64,000 nt of DNA. Origin: an uncultured Lachnospiraceae bacterium (GTDB lineage: Bacteria; Bacillota; Clostridia; Lachnospirales; Lachnospiraceae). A model generated the notes under the pieces. The model was not told the DNA's origin and did not search any database. It worked only from the letters and a program-made list of their open reading frames with translations. Positions within the stretch are counted from its first letter, which is position 1. Every line of letters starts with the position of its first letter. Position numbers and translations under genes: made by a program. The DNA is taken from the NCBI GenBank assembly GCA_949076555.1, contig CARUOB010000006.1, positions 1 to 64,000 on the forward strand, given 5' to 3'. Shown piece after piece: positions 6,704 to 16,021 of the stretch.

Positions 6704-8659
6704 ATGCTGCTGGCGGTAGTCGCGCTGTATGGCAATATTTATGTATATAAGAAGAGAAAGAGCATAGAGGACACATGCCTTGGCACTTATGTGGAGGCAT
6801 GCTGCCTTTGGATGCTTTTTCTTTTTGCGCTTACGGAAGCGTTGTCGGTGGGACATGCCATGCGTTTCCGTTTCCTCTTTGCGGTCTGGGGGGCGTTTGA
6901 TCTCCTGCTGTTTGGCCTTTTGGCGGCGCAGCTTAAACAGGCGGGGGTTACGGCAGGGATTGCGGTGAGCCGTGTGAGGGAAGGATGTATGTGCGCATGG
7001 CGGACATTCCGGGAGGCGCCGTATTATGGGATTCTTTTGCTGACGGGTATGACAGCGCTTGGGCTGTCACTCATCACCACACCGTACAACTGGGATTCCA
7101 TGACGTATCACTTGCCAAGGATCGCCTACTGGGCGCAGAACCGCTCGGTGGCGCACTATGCCACCAGCTCTGTCAGGCAGGTATGCAGTCCCGTGCTTGC
7201 GGAGTTTGTGAATCTGCATGTCTATATTCTGTGCCGGGGGCATGACCTGCTTTTCAATCTGCTGCAGGGCGTGTCGTATCTTACCTGTGCTGTCATGGCG
7301 GCAGCCATTGCGGGCAGGCTTTCCTGTAACAGGCTGTTTTGTTTTCTGTCGGCATTGCTTTTTATGTCCATGCCCATCGCGTACGCGGAGGCGGTGACCA
7401 CGCAGGTGGACAATTTCGCGGCGGTATGGCTGTTATTCTTCGTTTACAGGCTGCTTGATTATGTGGATGTAAAAAAGGCGATGCGGTTCGATAAAGTTAC
7501 GGTCTGGCGCGTCGGTTCGATGGGGCTTTGCGTGGCCTGGGGATATCTGGCGAAACCTTCTGTCTGTGTGGGAATGGCGGTTTTTGCCCTGTGGCTGTTA
7601 TTCGTGTGCATCAGAAGGCGGGATCGGGTGCGCGATCTGGCAGGGATCTTTTTCAGTGCGCTGCCCTGCGTGGCAGTTCCGTTGGTCCCGGAAATTCTGA
7701 GGAATTTTAAGACCTTCGGCTCATATGCCAATCCTGCCGCAGGCGCGGCTCAGCTTGTGGGTACGGTGCATCCGGCCTACCTCTTTGTCAACATGATAAA
7801 AAACCTCTCCTTTAACATGCCCACACGGTTTGTCAGAAACGGGCATGAAATTTTTGCGGGCATTGCGGAGAAAGCCGCGTCGATTCTGCGGGTGGAACTG
7901 GATGCGGATTCCATTTCGGAGAAGAGCCGGGAGTATATGCTGCACGAGGCCGGGAATTATGGCTGCGATACGGCGGTGAATCCGCTGGTGCTCTGGCTTT
8001 TCCTTTTCTGTGTCCTGTGGGCGGCGCTGGGCTTTGGAAGGAAAAAATGGAAGGGGTTCTGCCGGGGATATTTTGTGACAGCGTCGGCTTCTTTCGCGGG
8101 TTTCTGTATGGTGCTTCGCTGGCAGCCGTTCGTGAGCAGATACATGATCGCTTATCTGGCTCTTTTATGCCCCATGATTGCCGCAGGGATGCAGATGGGG
8201 ACGGAAGGAAAAAGGGTAAGGTATTTGCGATGGGGAATTGTGGGGCTGGTAAGTCTGTTATGTGTGGCAGAGGCCGTAAGTCTTTCGCATTATCATTTCG
8301 ATAAATGGAAGGATCATGCGCGAAACAGGCCTTACGGTTATTTCGCCGCCAGATGGGAGGAGATGGCTGTCTATATGCCGCTGGCAGACGCGATCAAATC
8401 CGGAGAGTATGTGAATGTGGGGCTGTATCTGCGGAAAGCGGACGACTATGAATATCCGTTTTGGGAATTGCTGGACGGCTGCCGTCTGGAGCATGTTCTG
8501 GTCGACAATAAGACGGCGGTTTATGCGGATGAAAATTTTGTGCCTGACTGTATTATCTGGTTCGGGAATCTTCCGGAGGAACCGGTTAAAATCGGAGGCA
8601 GGACTTTTTCAAAAAGCACAGAATTTGGCAATAAGCAGTATTTATTGGTAACAGGTTAG
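6704..8659 (+). CDS. Multi-spanning GT-C/PMT-like membrane glycosyltransferase
   Basis: 651 residues, mostly hydrophobic, with about 11-13 predicted membrane helices and a C-terminal hydrophilic domain from about residue 520. The first extracytoplasmic loop carries PYNWDSMTYHLPRIAYWAQN (about residues 127-146), the acidic-residue loop pattern of GT39/ArnT-type polyprenyl-phosphate-sugar transferases. It would add a sugar to a glycan outside the membrane from a lipid-linked donor. GGAAAGGAAG lies just upstream. The last codons and the TAG stop lie inside a copy of the dispersed palindromic repeat (8648-8688), so the C-terminal VTG is repeat-derived. The substrate cannot be predicted. Confidence 0.78.
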   Translation: MLLAVVALYGNIYVYKKRKSIEDTCLGTYVEACCLWMLFLFALTEALSVGHAMRFRFLFAVWGAFDLLLFGLLAAQLKQAGVTAGIAVSRVREGCMCAWRTFREAPYYGILLLTGMTALGLSLITTPYNWDSMTYHLPRIAYWAQNRSVAHYATSSVRQVCSPVLAEFVNLHVYILCRGHDLLFNLLQGVSYLTCAVMAAAIAGRLSCNRLFCFLSALLFMSMPIAYAEAVTTQVDNFAAVWLLFFVYRLLDYVDVKKAMRFDKVTVWRVGSMGLCVAWGYLAKPSVCVGMAVFALWLLFVCIRRRDRVRDLAGIFFSALPCVAVPLVPEILRNFKTFGSYANPAAGAAQLVGTVHPAYLFVNMIKNLSFNMPTRFVRNGHEIFAGIAEKAASILRVELDADSISEKSREYMLHEAGNYGCDTAVNPLVLWLFLFCVLWAALGFGRKKWKGFCRGYFVTASASFAGFCMVLRWQPFVSRYMIAYLALLCPMIAAGMQMGTEGKRVRYLRWGIVGLVSLLCVAEAVSLSHYHFDKWKDHARNRPYGYFAARWEEMAVYMPLADAIKSGEYVNVGLYLRKADDYEYPFWELLDGCRLEHVLVDNKTAVYADENFVPDCIIWFGNLPEEPVKIGGRTFSKSTEFGNKQYLLVTG

Positions 8660-8688
8660 CCATGCATTATTGCGCGAGTAAAATCGCT
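8648..8688 (+). repeat. Left-end fragment of the 156-bp palindromic element
   Basis: 41 bp that match 5768-5808 at all but about four positions (GTAACAGGTTAGCCATGC...). It lacks the right half of the element and contains the stop codon of the upstream membrane protein gene. Confidence 0.75.
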
Positions 8689-8699
8689 TACATTTAATG

Positions 8700-8739
8700 G
8701 AGAATTGACAAGTATTTACTTGTTTCAATTCTCTTTTTT
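8700..8739 (+). terminator. Rho-independent terminator
   Basis: The stem GAGAATTG (8700-8707) plus ACAAGT (8708-8713) pairs with ACTTGT (8718-8723) and CAATTCTC (8726-8733), with a two-base bulge and an ATTT loop, followed by six T. It closes the operon that begins upstream of the window. Confidence 0.85.
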
Positions 8740-8749
8740 ATGTTATGAT
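8720..8749 (+). promoter_or_regulatory. Candidate sigma-A promoter for the glucosaminidase gene
   Basis: TTGTTT (8720-8725) and TATGAT (8744-8749) are 18 bp apart. The -35 box lies in the 3' arm of the preceding terminator, so the two signals overlap. Confidence 0.45.
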
Positions 8750-8892
8750 AAAAATCGAATTGGTAGACATAACATTACAATTGCCCGGAACGCGCCGGGA
8801 AACTGCGGCAGATTGGCTATGGAAAGCGGGCCGCTGCGGTCAAAGATCAGGCGAACGGGCAGGATTAATACAGAGAACGGGAGATGGGATAC

Positions 8893-11800
8893 ATGACGCT
8901 TCATGGAATGAAACGTGGGATAAAAGGAACAGCGGAGCGGAAAAGGAACCGGAGCAGGGCCTTTGCGCTGCTTCTGGGCTTTGCGCTCTGTGTGGAGAGT
9001 GCGCCCGTTACGGTTCTGGCAGCAGGGCCGGAAGCGGGGACGGCGGTGATTTTCGAGGCGGAGGAGCCGAAGGGAGAAACGAAGGATGGCGGATGGCCGC
9101 CGCGGGAACAGCAGGACGGCGATAGGCCGGAGCGGTCTGAAACGGGGGAGAACGGCGGGCAAAATCCGGGCGGATATGGCGAGCCGGAAGAAGGAGCCGG
9201 GAAGCAGAATCCGGACGGGAACGATGGGGCCCAAGAAGGAGAGCCGACAGAATCGGACGGCGGGAAAGAAGAGGTACAGGAGCCGGGAGAAGGCGGAGAA
9301 CCGGTTGAGGGAGGAACCCAGACTCCCGGAGAGAGCGGAGACGGAGAAACGCAGGACCCTGCAGAGGGGGAAGGACAGGAACCTGTGGAAGGAGAAGTAC
9401 AGAACCCCACAGAAGGGGAAGGACAGGAGCCTGCGGAAGGAGAAGGACAGGACCCCATAGAAGGGGAAGTGCAAGAACTCGGAGAGGAAACGCCCGGTGA
9501 CAAGGAAGAGGAAGTGCCGGGGCAGGTTTCCGGGAACGATGTGGATGAGGATTCTGTTTCCGGAAATGATTTGTCCACCGTCTCGGACAATGATTTGGCG
9601 TCCGTTTCGGAAAACAGTCTGGACGCAGAGCGGGAAGAGAAGATCAAGGAGGCGCAGGAGGCTTTTGATGCGCTGTTAGCCGAGAAGCCGCTGATGGCGC
9701 TGCTCTATCATGCGGATAGCTACGATGCCCGCAAAGAGGCGGATGCGGACAGCAGCGCGGCCGTCACATTGGAAATCGGACAGACATTATATATGCGGGG
9801 CGTAGAGATCACGGAGGATGACGTCTGGTATGAGGCGCAGTATCTGCTAAACGGCTCGGAAGGAACGGGCTATGTACAGAGCTATTATCTGGCGTATTCT
9901 GACGAGGACTGGCTGGCGTGGGAGGAGGAGTATCTGCTTCCGATTCTGGAGCTTGGCGAGGATGCCTATGAAAGCACGGCATACGGGATGCGGACGTACT
10001 CCCTGATGACATACGCGGTGGACACTTCGGATATCAGTGCATTTCCGGGATCTTATCAGGCCGATCTGAGGAATTTGAAAAACGCCCATCCGAACTGGAC
10101 GTTTGTGCCTATGAAGACGGGGCTTGATTTTAATGCGTCCGTATCCGCGGAGATGGGAGACAAGAGTCTGATTCAGGCAATAAGCACGAATTTGGAAAAA
10201 GGCTGGGTCGGCAAGCCCTGTCCCACCGAGAGTGGCTGGAATTATGCCACAAAGGAGGGGGTTTCCTATCACATGGACCCCCGCAACTTTTTGACGGAAA
10301 CTTATATTTTTATGTTTGAGCAGTTGACTTTTAATGCGTCCTACCACACGGAGCCGGCGGTGCAGACGTTCTTAAACGGCACTTTCATGAAGGGAAAACT
10401 TCCGGATGATTCCGCAGGGCGTACCTATGCAAAGGCATTTTTTGAGATCGGAAAGGGAAGAAAGCTGAGTCCGATCCACCTGGCATCCCGTGTTTATCAG
10501 GAGCAGGGGCAGGGAACATCCGGCCTGATTTCCGGCACCTATCCGGGTTACGAGGGATATTATAATTTCTTCAATGTAGGCGTGAACGGCTCTTCCACGG
10601 CGGAGAAGATTGTGAAGGGTCTGACATATGCAAAAAATAAAGGGTGGAATACCCGGTACAAATCGCTGGAGGGCGGCGCGGCCACCATCGGCAATAATTA
10701 TATTTTAAAAGGGCAGGATACCCTTTATCTGGAAAAATTTAATGTGAATAAAAACAGTCCATACGGTGTTTACGAGCACCAGTATATGCAGAATATTCAG
10801 GCGCCCAAAAGTGAAGCCACTACCACGAAAAAAATGTACACGAATGCAGGTTCCTTGAACAATGCCTTCGTATTCAAGATTCCGGTCTACGATAATATGC
10901 CGGATGACACTTACTATCCCGCATTGGCATTGGATAAGACGAGCCTGACGCTGAACCGATCCGCCGACCCGGCTGTACCCACAACTAGGCAGCTTAAGTT
11001 TTATGTGGACGGTGTGGAGGCTGATCCGGCGGAGGCAAAGTGGACGAGCAGCGACACCTCTGTGGCGAGGGTGCAGAACGGTCTGGTTACGGCAGTGGAT
11101 AAAGGCGAGGCGGTGATCACGGCTTCCTATAAGGAAGTGGAGGTAACCTGCAAAGTTACGGTAAAAGTGCCCCTGCAGGGGATTACGCTGGACAAGAAGA
11201 CTGTCACCCTGCGCAGACCCGACACGGTGGTGGAGGATACGAAGAATTTAAGCGAGCAGGAAAAAGCGGAGAATATAGCCACGGCGGTTTTGCAGGTAAG
11301 TTTCGATCCGGCGGATACCACGGCTGATCAAACGATTACGTGGACAAGCGCAAACAATAAGATCGCATCCGTAAAAGCAGATCCGGAAGACTCCTCAAAA
11401 GCGGTGGTCACGGCCGTCGGCACGGGCGAAGTGAAAATCACGGCGAAGGCATCCAAAGCGGGCAACAAAACCGCGGTCTGTGTGGTCAATGTGATCGCGC
11501 CCATTTATAGGCTGGAATTATCGGACCCCGGCGCGGAGGAGGGGGCCGGAAAGACGAATCTGTTTAAAGGACAGAGTATCAGCCTGAACGCAGAGTATTG
11601 GCCGAAAGACACCACGTCGGACAACACCATTCTATGGCATACATCTAACCCAAAGGCGGCGACGGTGTATAAAGGCAGAGTGACCGCTGTGGGTGAGGGG
11701 ACGGCGAAGATTACGGCGTCAGTCGCCGGATATACCGCATCCTATGAGGTGGCCGCAGAGTCCTGCAATGTGATTTTCCACAACGAGAACGGAACAGCAG

Positions 11801-14076
11801 GTCAGAAATTGTCTCTTAGCTATGGGGAAAGCGTGGGCGAGGAGCGGATGCCGGAGGAGAAAACGATTGTAGGGAAGATCTTCCGGGGCTGGTATACCAA
11901 GGCAGACGGAGCGGGAAGCGTGTTTATGGCAAGTCAGCCCGTCTACGCGAAAGAAACCCATGTGTACCCGCACTATCAGGACATCGGTGCGGAGAAAGGC
12001 TTTTATGTGATTCCCGTGGGCGATCAGACGTACACGGGCAGCGCGATCAAGCCGAAAGTGCGCGTGTTTGACGGCACGGTTGCTCCGGACGGCAGCCTGC
12101 TTGCTTCGGACGGCAGTACGGCCGGGGAGCGGGGAGAAGTATTGGAGCTTGTGGAGGGCAGGGATTATTCCCTGTCATACAAGAACAATAAGAATGTCAA
12201 TACCGAGGGCAAGGCCCGCCCGACGATCACCGTGAAGGGCAAGGGAAATTACACGGGGACAGAGTATGTGTACTTTGATATCCTTCCCAAGGCTTTGACC
12301 GATCACGATATTACGGCGGCGGACATTACGGTGGCTTACAGCGGTAAGACCATCAAAAGCGCGCCTGTCGTGTATCGCGACGGAAAGAAACTTGTGCTGA
12401 ACAGAGATTATACGAAGAGTTATCCCCAGACCGGGACGGGAGCCTACTGTAAGACGGGCGTTTACCCTATCGTGATCACAGGTAAGGGCGGTTATACCGG
12501 GACGATTACGATTTACGAGACGATCACGGCTGATGTGCTGCTTAGTAAGGTCAGCGTGGCGAAAATACCGAAACAGACTTACACCAATGAGCAGATGGAA
12601 AGAGAGGGCGGCATCCGGCCGTCTGTGCTGACGGTGACTTATAAAAACCAGCCGCTTGTGGAAGGCGAGCACTATACCCTTTCTTACAGCAACGATCAGC
12701 GCGTCGGCAAAGCGACGGTTACGCTGACGGCGGTGGAGGGCAGCGGCTACGTCGGAAGTAAGAGCGTGACCTATCAGATCGCCGGGACTTCCCTTGCGAG
12801 GGCGAAAGTGGAAGGACTGGAAAATAAGGAATATGTGGCAATCGATAAAGAATGGGATGCAGAGGACGCACGTTATGAGGCGGCGTATCAGCAAATACTG
12901 CAAACGCCCGGCGCATACAGTCTGACGCTGAATGACCGTGTCCTCACGGAGAGCAAAGACGGTGTGACCGGCGACTACGTGGTGTCCTATGCGGGCGCGG
13001 CGAAAAAAGGCGCGGTTAAAGCGGGAACGGCAACCATCACCTTTCAGGGAATCAACGAATACAGCGGACAGGTCAAGAAGAGTTACAAAATTCTGCCCTG
13101 TGAATTGCGGGAAGACAGGGCTGGCAGCGGGCAGGATTTCACGCTCTCTTATTACACGCAGGATGAGCCGGAAACCGAGAAATCGCTGACGGATTTAAAC
13201 GGTATCACAGCGCCTTATGTGAAGGGCGGGAGCAAGCCCGTGATTCTTCTGGCGTATCAGGGAACACCGCTGGAGTTGAACAAGGATTATCGGATCAGCT
13301 ATAAGAACAACAATGCACTGACCACAGCGGATACGGAGGAGAACAGGCTGCCGGTATGGACCATTACCGGGAAGGGGAACTTCAAAGGAAAACTGACGGG
13401 AACCTTTACCGTTACGGACGGCCGGTTTGACGGGTGGATTGGTGAGGAAAAGGATAAAAACCGGAAGATTACCATGACCCTGAAAGATGTGGTCTATAAG
13501 GAGAAGAAGGGCGCATATAAGACAAAGGCGACGCTTAAGGATGTGAACGGCTCTTCGTTGGCGGCAGGCAGGGATTATGACAAGAATCTGAGATATACCT
13601 ATGAGACGAAGACGGAAGTGCTCGTTTTCGTGGAGGGAGAGCCTTCACGGGTGACGCGCGAAGCCGGAGATCCGGTGGGCGATGAAGATATTCCGCAGGC
13701 CGGTACGTTGATTCGCGTGACTGCGCAGGGAATCGGTGCATATGCCGGTACGGGAGCGGCACCGCCGGAAATTTCCGCGGTTTACCGCATCGTTTCTGCG
13801 GATTTCACCAAAGTGAGGGTGAAGGCCGCATCGAAGAGTTATCAGGACGGCAGGCCGGTGACGCTGACGGCGGATGATCTGACCGTGACGGTGAGCGGCG
13901 CGGCGGAGCCGCTGGTTCTCGGACGGGACTATATCATAAAAGAGGAAACTTATATAAACCACACAAAGAAGGGCAAGGCGAAAGTAACCTTGCGCGGAAT
14001 CGGAAACTATGGCGGGGAAAAGACCATCACCTATACCATAGGGGCGAAGACGCTGTTCTGGTGGACCGGACAGTAA
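8893..14076 (+). CDS. Large secreted glucosaminidase with Big_2, Flg_new and repeat domains
   Basis: About 1,727 residues. A long signal peptide ends near VLAAG. An acidic, proline-rich low-complexity region follows, including five 8-residue repeats and VSGND/VSDND/VSEN motifs, then a bacterial SH3-like segment (about 270-345) and a glucosaminidase domain (about 385-640) with the likely catalytic Glu537 in SRVYQEQG. After this come Big_2-type Ig domains, a Listeria-Bacteroides (Flg_new) repeat, and several copies of a DY-x2-SY-KNN...GKGNYTGT repeat up to the C-terminus. It probably cleaves peptidoglycan GlcNAc linkages or binds the cell surface. No LPXTG sorting motif is visible. The start is set by GGAG at 8880-8883, 9 bases before ATG 8893; ATG 8884 is also in frame but too close to that site. 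Confidence 0.85.
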   Translation: MTLHGMKRGIKGTAERKRNRSRAFALLLGFALCVESAPVTVLAAGPEAGTAVIFEAEEPKGETKDGGWPPREQQDGDRPERSETGENGGQNPGGYGEPEEGAGKQNPDGNDGAQEGEPTESDGGKEEVQEPGEGGEPVEGGTQTPGESGDGETQDPAEGEGQEPVEGEVQNPTEGEGQEPAEGEGQDPIEGEVQELGEETPGDKEEEVPGQVSGNDVDEDSVSGNDLSTVSDNDLASVSENSLDAEREEKIKEAQEAFDALLAEKPLMALLYHADSYDARKEADADSSAAVTLEIGQTLYMRGVEITEDDVWYEAQYLLNGSEGTGYVQSYYLAYSDEDWLAWEEEYLLPILELGEDAYESTAYGMRTYSLMTYAVDTSDISAFPGSYQADLRNLKNAHPNWTFVPMKTGLDFNASVSAEMGDKSLIQAISTNLEKGWVGKPCPTESGWNYATKEGVSYHMDPRNFLTETYIFMFEQLTFNASYHTEPAVQTFLNGTFMKGKLPDDSAGRTYAKAFFEIGKGRKLSPIHLASRVYQEQGQGTSGLISGTYPGYEGYYNFFNVGVNGSSTAEKIVKGLTYAKNKGWNTRYKSLEGGAATIGNNYILKGQDTLYLEKFNVNKNSPYGVYEHQYMQNIQAPKSEATTTKKMYTNAGSLNNAFVFKIPVYDNMPDDTYYPALALDKTSLTLNRSADPAVPTTRQLKFYVDGVEADPAEAKWTSSDTSVARVQNGLVTAVDKGEAVITASYKEVEVTCKVTVKVPLQGITLDKKTVTLRRPDTVVEDTKNLSEQEKAENIATAVLQVSFDPADTTADQTITWTSANNKIASVKADPEDSSKAVVTAVGTGEVKITAKASKAGNKTAVCVVNVIAPIYRLELSDPGAEEGAGKTNLFKGQSISLNAEYWPKDTTSDNTILWHTSNPKAATVYKGRVTAVGEGTAKITASVAGYTASYEVAAESCNVIFHNENGTAGQKLSLSYGESVGEERMPEEKTIVGKIFRGWYTKADGAGSVFMASQPVYAKETHVYPHYQDIGAEKGFYVIPVGDQTYTGSAIKPKVRVFDGTVAPDGSLLASDGSTAGERGEVLELVEGRDYSLSYKNNKNVNTEGKARPTITVKGKGNYTGTEYVYFDILPKALTDHDITAADITVAYSGKTIKSAPVVYRDGKKLVLNRDYTKSYPQTGTGAYCKTGVYPIVITGKGGYTGTITIYETITADVLLSKVSVAKIPKQTYTNEQMEREGGIRPSVLTVTYKNQPLVEGEHYTLSYSNDQRVGKATVTLTAVEGSGYVGSKSVTYQIAGTSLARAKVEGLENKEYVAIDKEWDAEDARYEAAYQQILQTPGAYSLTLNDRVLTESKDGVTGDYVVSYAGAAKKGAVKAGTATITFQGINEYSGQVKKSYKILPCELREDRAGSGQDFTLSYYTQDEPETEKSLTDLNGITAPYVKGGSKPVILLAYQGTPLELNKDYRISYKNNNALTTADTEENRLPVWTITGKGNFKGKLTGTFTVTDGRFDGWIGEEKDKNRKITMTLKDVVYKEKKGAYKTKATLKDVNGSSLAAGRDYDKNLRYTYETKTEVLVFVEGEPSRVTREAGDPVGDEDIPQAGTLIRVTAQGIGAYAGTGAAPPEISAVYRIVSADFTKVRVKAASKSYQDGRPVTLTADDLTVTVSGAAEPLVLGRDYIIKEETYINHTKKGKAKVTLRGIGNYGGEKTITYTIGAKTLFWWTGQ
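9364..9480 (+). repeat. 24-bp coding tandem repeat (E-G-E-x-Q-x-P-x)
   Basis: Five 24-bp units encode EGEGQEPV, EGEVQNPT, EGEGQEPA, EGEGQDPI and EGEVQELG. Adjacent pairs form a better-conserved 48-bp period. This is a wall-spanning, length-variable type of region. Confidence 0.75.
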
Positions 14077-14083
14077 CGGGAAG

Positions 14084-14122
14084 ACTGAGTCACAGAGTGA
14101 AATCTGTGGCTCGGTTTTGTTT
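14084..14122 (+). terminator. Rho-independent terminator of the glucosaminidase gene
   Basis: A 13-bp stem, ACTGAGTCACAGA (14084-14096) with TCTGTGGCTCGGT (14103-14115) including two G-U pairs and a six-base loop, is followed by a T-rich run. Confidence 0.85.
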
Positions 14123-14126
14123 TTGA

Positions 14127-14290
14127 ATCTTAAATATGTGAGAGAAACTTAAATATTTCACAAATTAAGTGAAGGATTTCACAAAACAACTTAAATTTGA
14201 GAAGAGAAACTCAAATTTGGAATGAGGAAGTAAAATTTTTAGTGAAATTTATTGAATAAATTTAATAAAAATGCTAATATCTAAAATACA
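14127..14290 (+). promoter_or_regulatory. AT-rich leader with repeated CTTAAAT/TTTCAC motifs, possible operator
   Basis: The gap holds CTTAAATATGTGAG, ACTTAAATATTTCAC, TTAAGTGAAGGATTTCAC, ACTTAAATTTGAGAAGAG and AACTCAAATTT in close succession, i.e. direct and inverted variants of a roughly 14-bp word. It precedes a predicted DNA-associated AlbA_2 protein with a C-terminal winged-helix-like end, so autoregulation is plausible. Base composition is much more AT-rich than the flanking genes. Confidence 0.5.
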
Positions 14291-14306
14291 AAGGAGAGAA
14301 AGTCAA

Positions 14307-15767
14307 ATGACCCCGGAAGAATTTAATGAAAAATTGAATGAAATTCAAAAGAAGAAATGTGAATCCGCAATACTGGAAATCAAAGCGGCGGCAAAGGGCT
14401 GTCCGAAGCGTCTTTATGATACACTGTCCGCCTTCTCCAATCAGGATGACGGCGGCGTTATTGTATTCGGTGTCGATGAGGAGGCTGGTTATCTGGAGCA
14501 GGGCGTGTATGATGCGCAGGATTTGCAAAAAAAGATTAATGAACAGTGTCTCCAGATGGAACCGGTTGTCAGACCGCTGATTACGGTGGTGCAAAGAGGC
14601 GGTAAAAACTTTGTCGCAGCGGAAATTCCGGGAATGGATATTGCGGAGAGACCTTGTTATTACAAGGGGCAGGGACGTGTGAGAGGTTCCTATGTCCGTG
14701 TGGGAGACAGCGATGAGCCTATGACGGAGTACGAAGTGTACAGCTACGAGGCTTTTCGAAAAAAATATCAGGATGACATCCGCGCGGTGCAGCGCGCGAC
14801 ACCTGCTATGCTGGACGCTGCAAAGGTGGATTCCTATATTGCACTGCTGAAAGAGGGAAAGCCTAATCTTGCAAATATGGCTGATTCTGAAATTAAGGAA
14901 CTGATGAGCATTACGAGGACGGAAGCGGTAACGCTGAATGCCTGTATCTTGTTCTGCCCTTATCCGCAGGCTTTTTTTCCGCAGCTTTGCATTACGGCGG
15001 TTGCCATTCCCGGCAGGGAAATGGGTGAGGTAAATGACCGTGGGGCGCGATTCACGGATAACCGGAGAATTGAAGGAAGCATACCGCAGATGCTTGACGG
15101 GGCACTGCTGTTTATGAAAAGAAATATGAAGAAAATGACCATTATTAACGCAAAGACCGGCTTGCGGGAGGACCGCACAGAATACCCGATTACAGCAGTC
15201 AGGGAGGCCGTTCTCAATGCGCTGGTGCATCGGGATTACAGCATACACACGGAGGGAATGCCAATACAGATCAGGATGTTTGAAGACCGCCTTGAAATTC
15301 GCAGCCCGGGCGGGATTTACGGAAGACTTCGGGTAAACCAATTGGGGAAAGTACAGCCTGATACACGCAATCCAGTATTGGCGGCGGCTTTGGAGGTGCT
15401 TGGGGTAACGGAAAACCGCTATTCCGGCATACCGACGATGCGGAGAGAACTGTGTGAGTATGGCTTGCAGGAACCGGAGTTTACGGATAACAGAAATGAG
15501 TTTTGCGTGTGCTTTTATAATGAGAAAGGCGGGGAGACAGAACAGATTCCCAATGAGATACAAGAGCCTGAGAGGGATCTGGTTTTGTTTTGCCGTACAC
15601 CCAGAAGCAGAAAAGAGATATGTAATTATCTGGAGCTTTCTTCTTCTGCATATGCCATGAAAAAACATGTACAGCCTCTCATTGACGCAGGGGTGATTCA
15701 TATGACGATACCGGAGAAACCCAAAAGCGCAAAGCAGATGTATTATAGTGTGCCAAAAAATATTTAA
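14307..15767 (+). CDS. AlbA_2 (Schlafen-type) ATP-binding transcriptional regulator-like protein
   Basis: 486 residues. An N-terminal AlbA_2 domain has ILEIKAAAKGCPKRLYDTLS and AFSNQDDGGVIVFGVDE (about residues 17-58). A COG2865-type ATP-binding C-terminal domain has REAVLNALVHRDYSIHTEG (about 293-311) and EIRSPGGIYG, followed by a C-terminal helix-turn-helix-like stretch (RSRKEICNYLELSSSAYAMK). Such proteins are annotated as divergent AAA-4 transcriptional regulators; their mechanism is not well defined. AAAGGAG at 14290-14296 sets ATG 14307, ten bases downstream. The gene stands between two surface protein genes, each with its own promoter, so it is probably monocistronic. Confidence 0.82.
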   Translation: MTPEEFNEKLNEIQKKKCESAILEIKAAAKGCPKRLYDTLSAFSNQDDGGVIVFGVDEEAGYLEQGVYDAQDLQKKINEQCLQMEPVVRPLITVVQRGGKNFVAAEIPGMDIAERPCYYKGQGRVRGSYVRVGDSDEPMTEYEVYSYEAFRKKYQDDIRAVQRATPAMLDAAKVDSYIALLKEGKPNLANMADSEIKELMSITRTEAVTLNACILFCPYPQAFFPQLCITAVAIPGREMGEVNDRGARFTDNRRIEGSIPQMLDGALLFMKRNMKKMTIINAKTGLREDRTEYPITAVREAVLNALVHRDYSIHTEGMPIQIRMFEDRLEIRSPGGIYGRLRVNQLGKVQPDTRNPVLAAALEVLGVTENRYSGIPTMRRELCEYGLQEPEFTDNRNEFCVCFYNEKGGETEQIPNEIQEPERDLVLFCRTPRSRKEICNYLELSSSAYAMKKHVQPLIDAGVIHMTIPEKPKSAKQMYYSVPKNI

Positions 15768-15881
15768 TGCCGACAAAACGTAATAGTTTGCGAGGAACTT
15801 TGTATCATGGCTGAAAATACCCGGATCAATTTCAAGTAGATTAAGATTTTCTTAAAACACAAGATGTAGTGGATTTTTTCC

Positions 15882-15910
15882 TTGCATAATACAATTACGG
15901 ATGTTATAAT
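15882..15910 (+). promoter_or_regulatory. Sigma-A promoter for the LRR surface protein
   Basis: TTGCAT (15882-15887) and TATAAT (15905-15910) are separated by exactly 17 bp. The expected transcript has a leader of about 105 bases before the ATG at 16022, with GAAAAGGTGG as ribosome site. Confidence 0.75.
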
Positions 15911-16021
15911 CAAAACCATCATAGGGTGACATAATAAAATATTATGCAACTCACTGTGCAGATAACGTGACAGGACACGACAGAAGACAGTTAATGTACG
16001 CATGGGAAAAGGTGGTAAGTA

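Noticed and set aside
14274..15776. 500-codon open frame on the minus strand covering the AlbA_2 gene
   Set aside because: It is antiparallel to a clear protein family match, has no ribosome site and a composition rich in His/Arg/Leu typical of a reverse-frame shadow.
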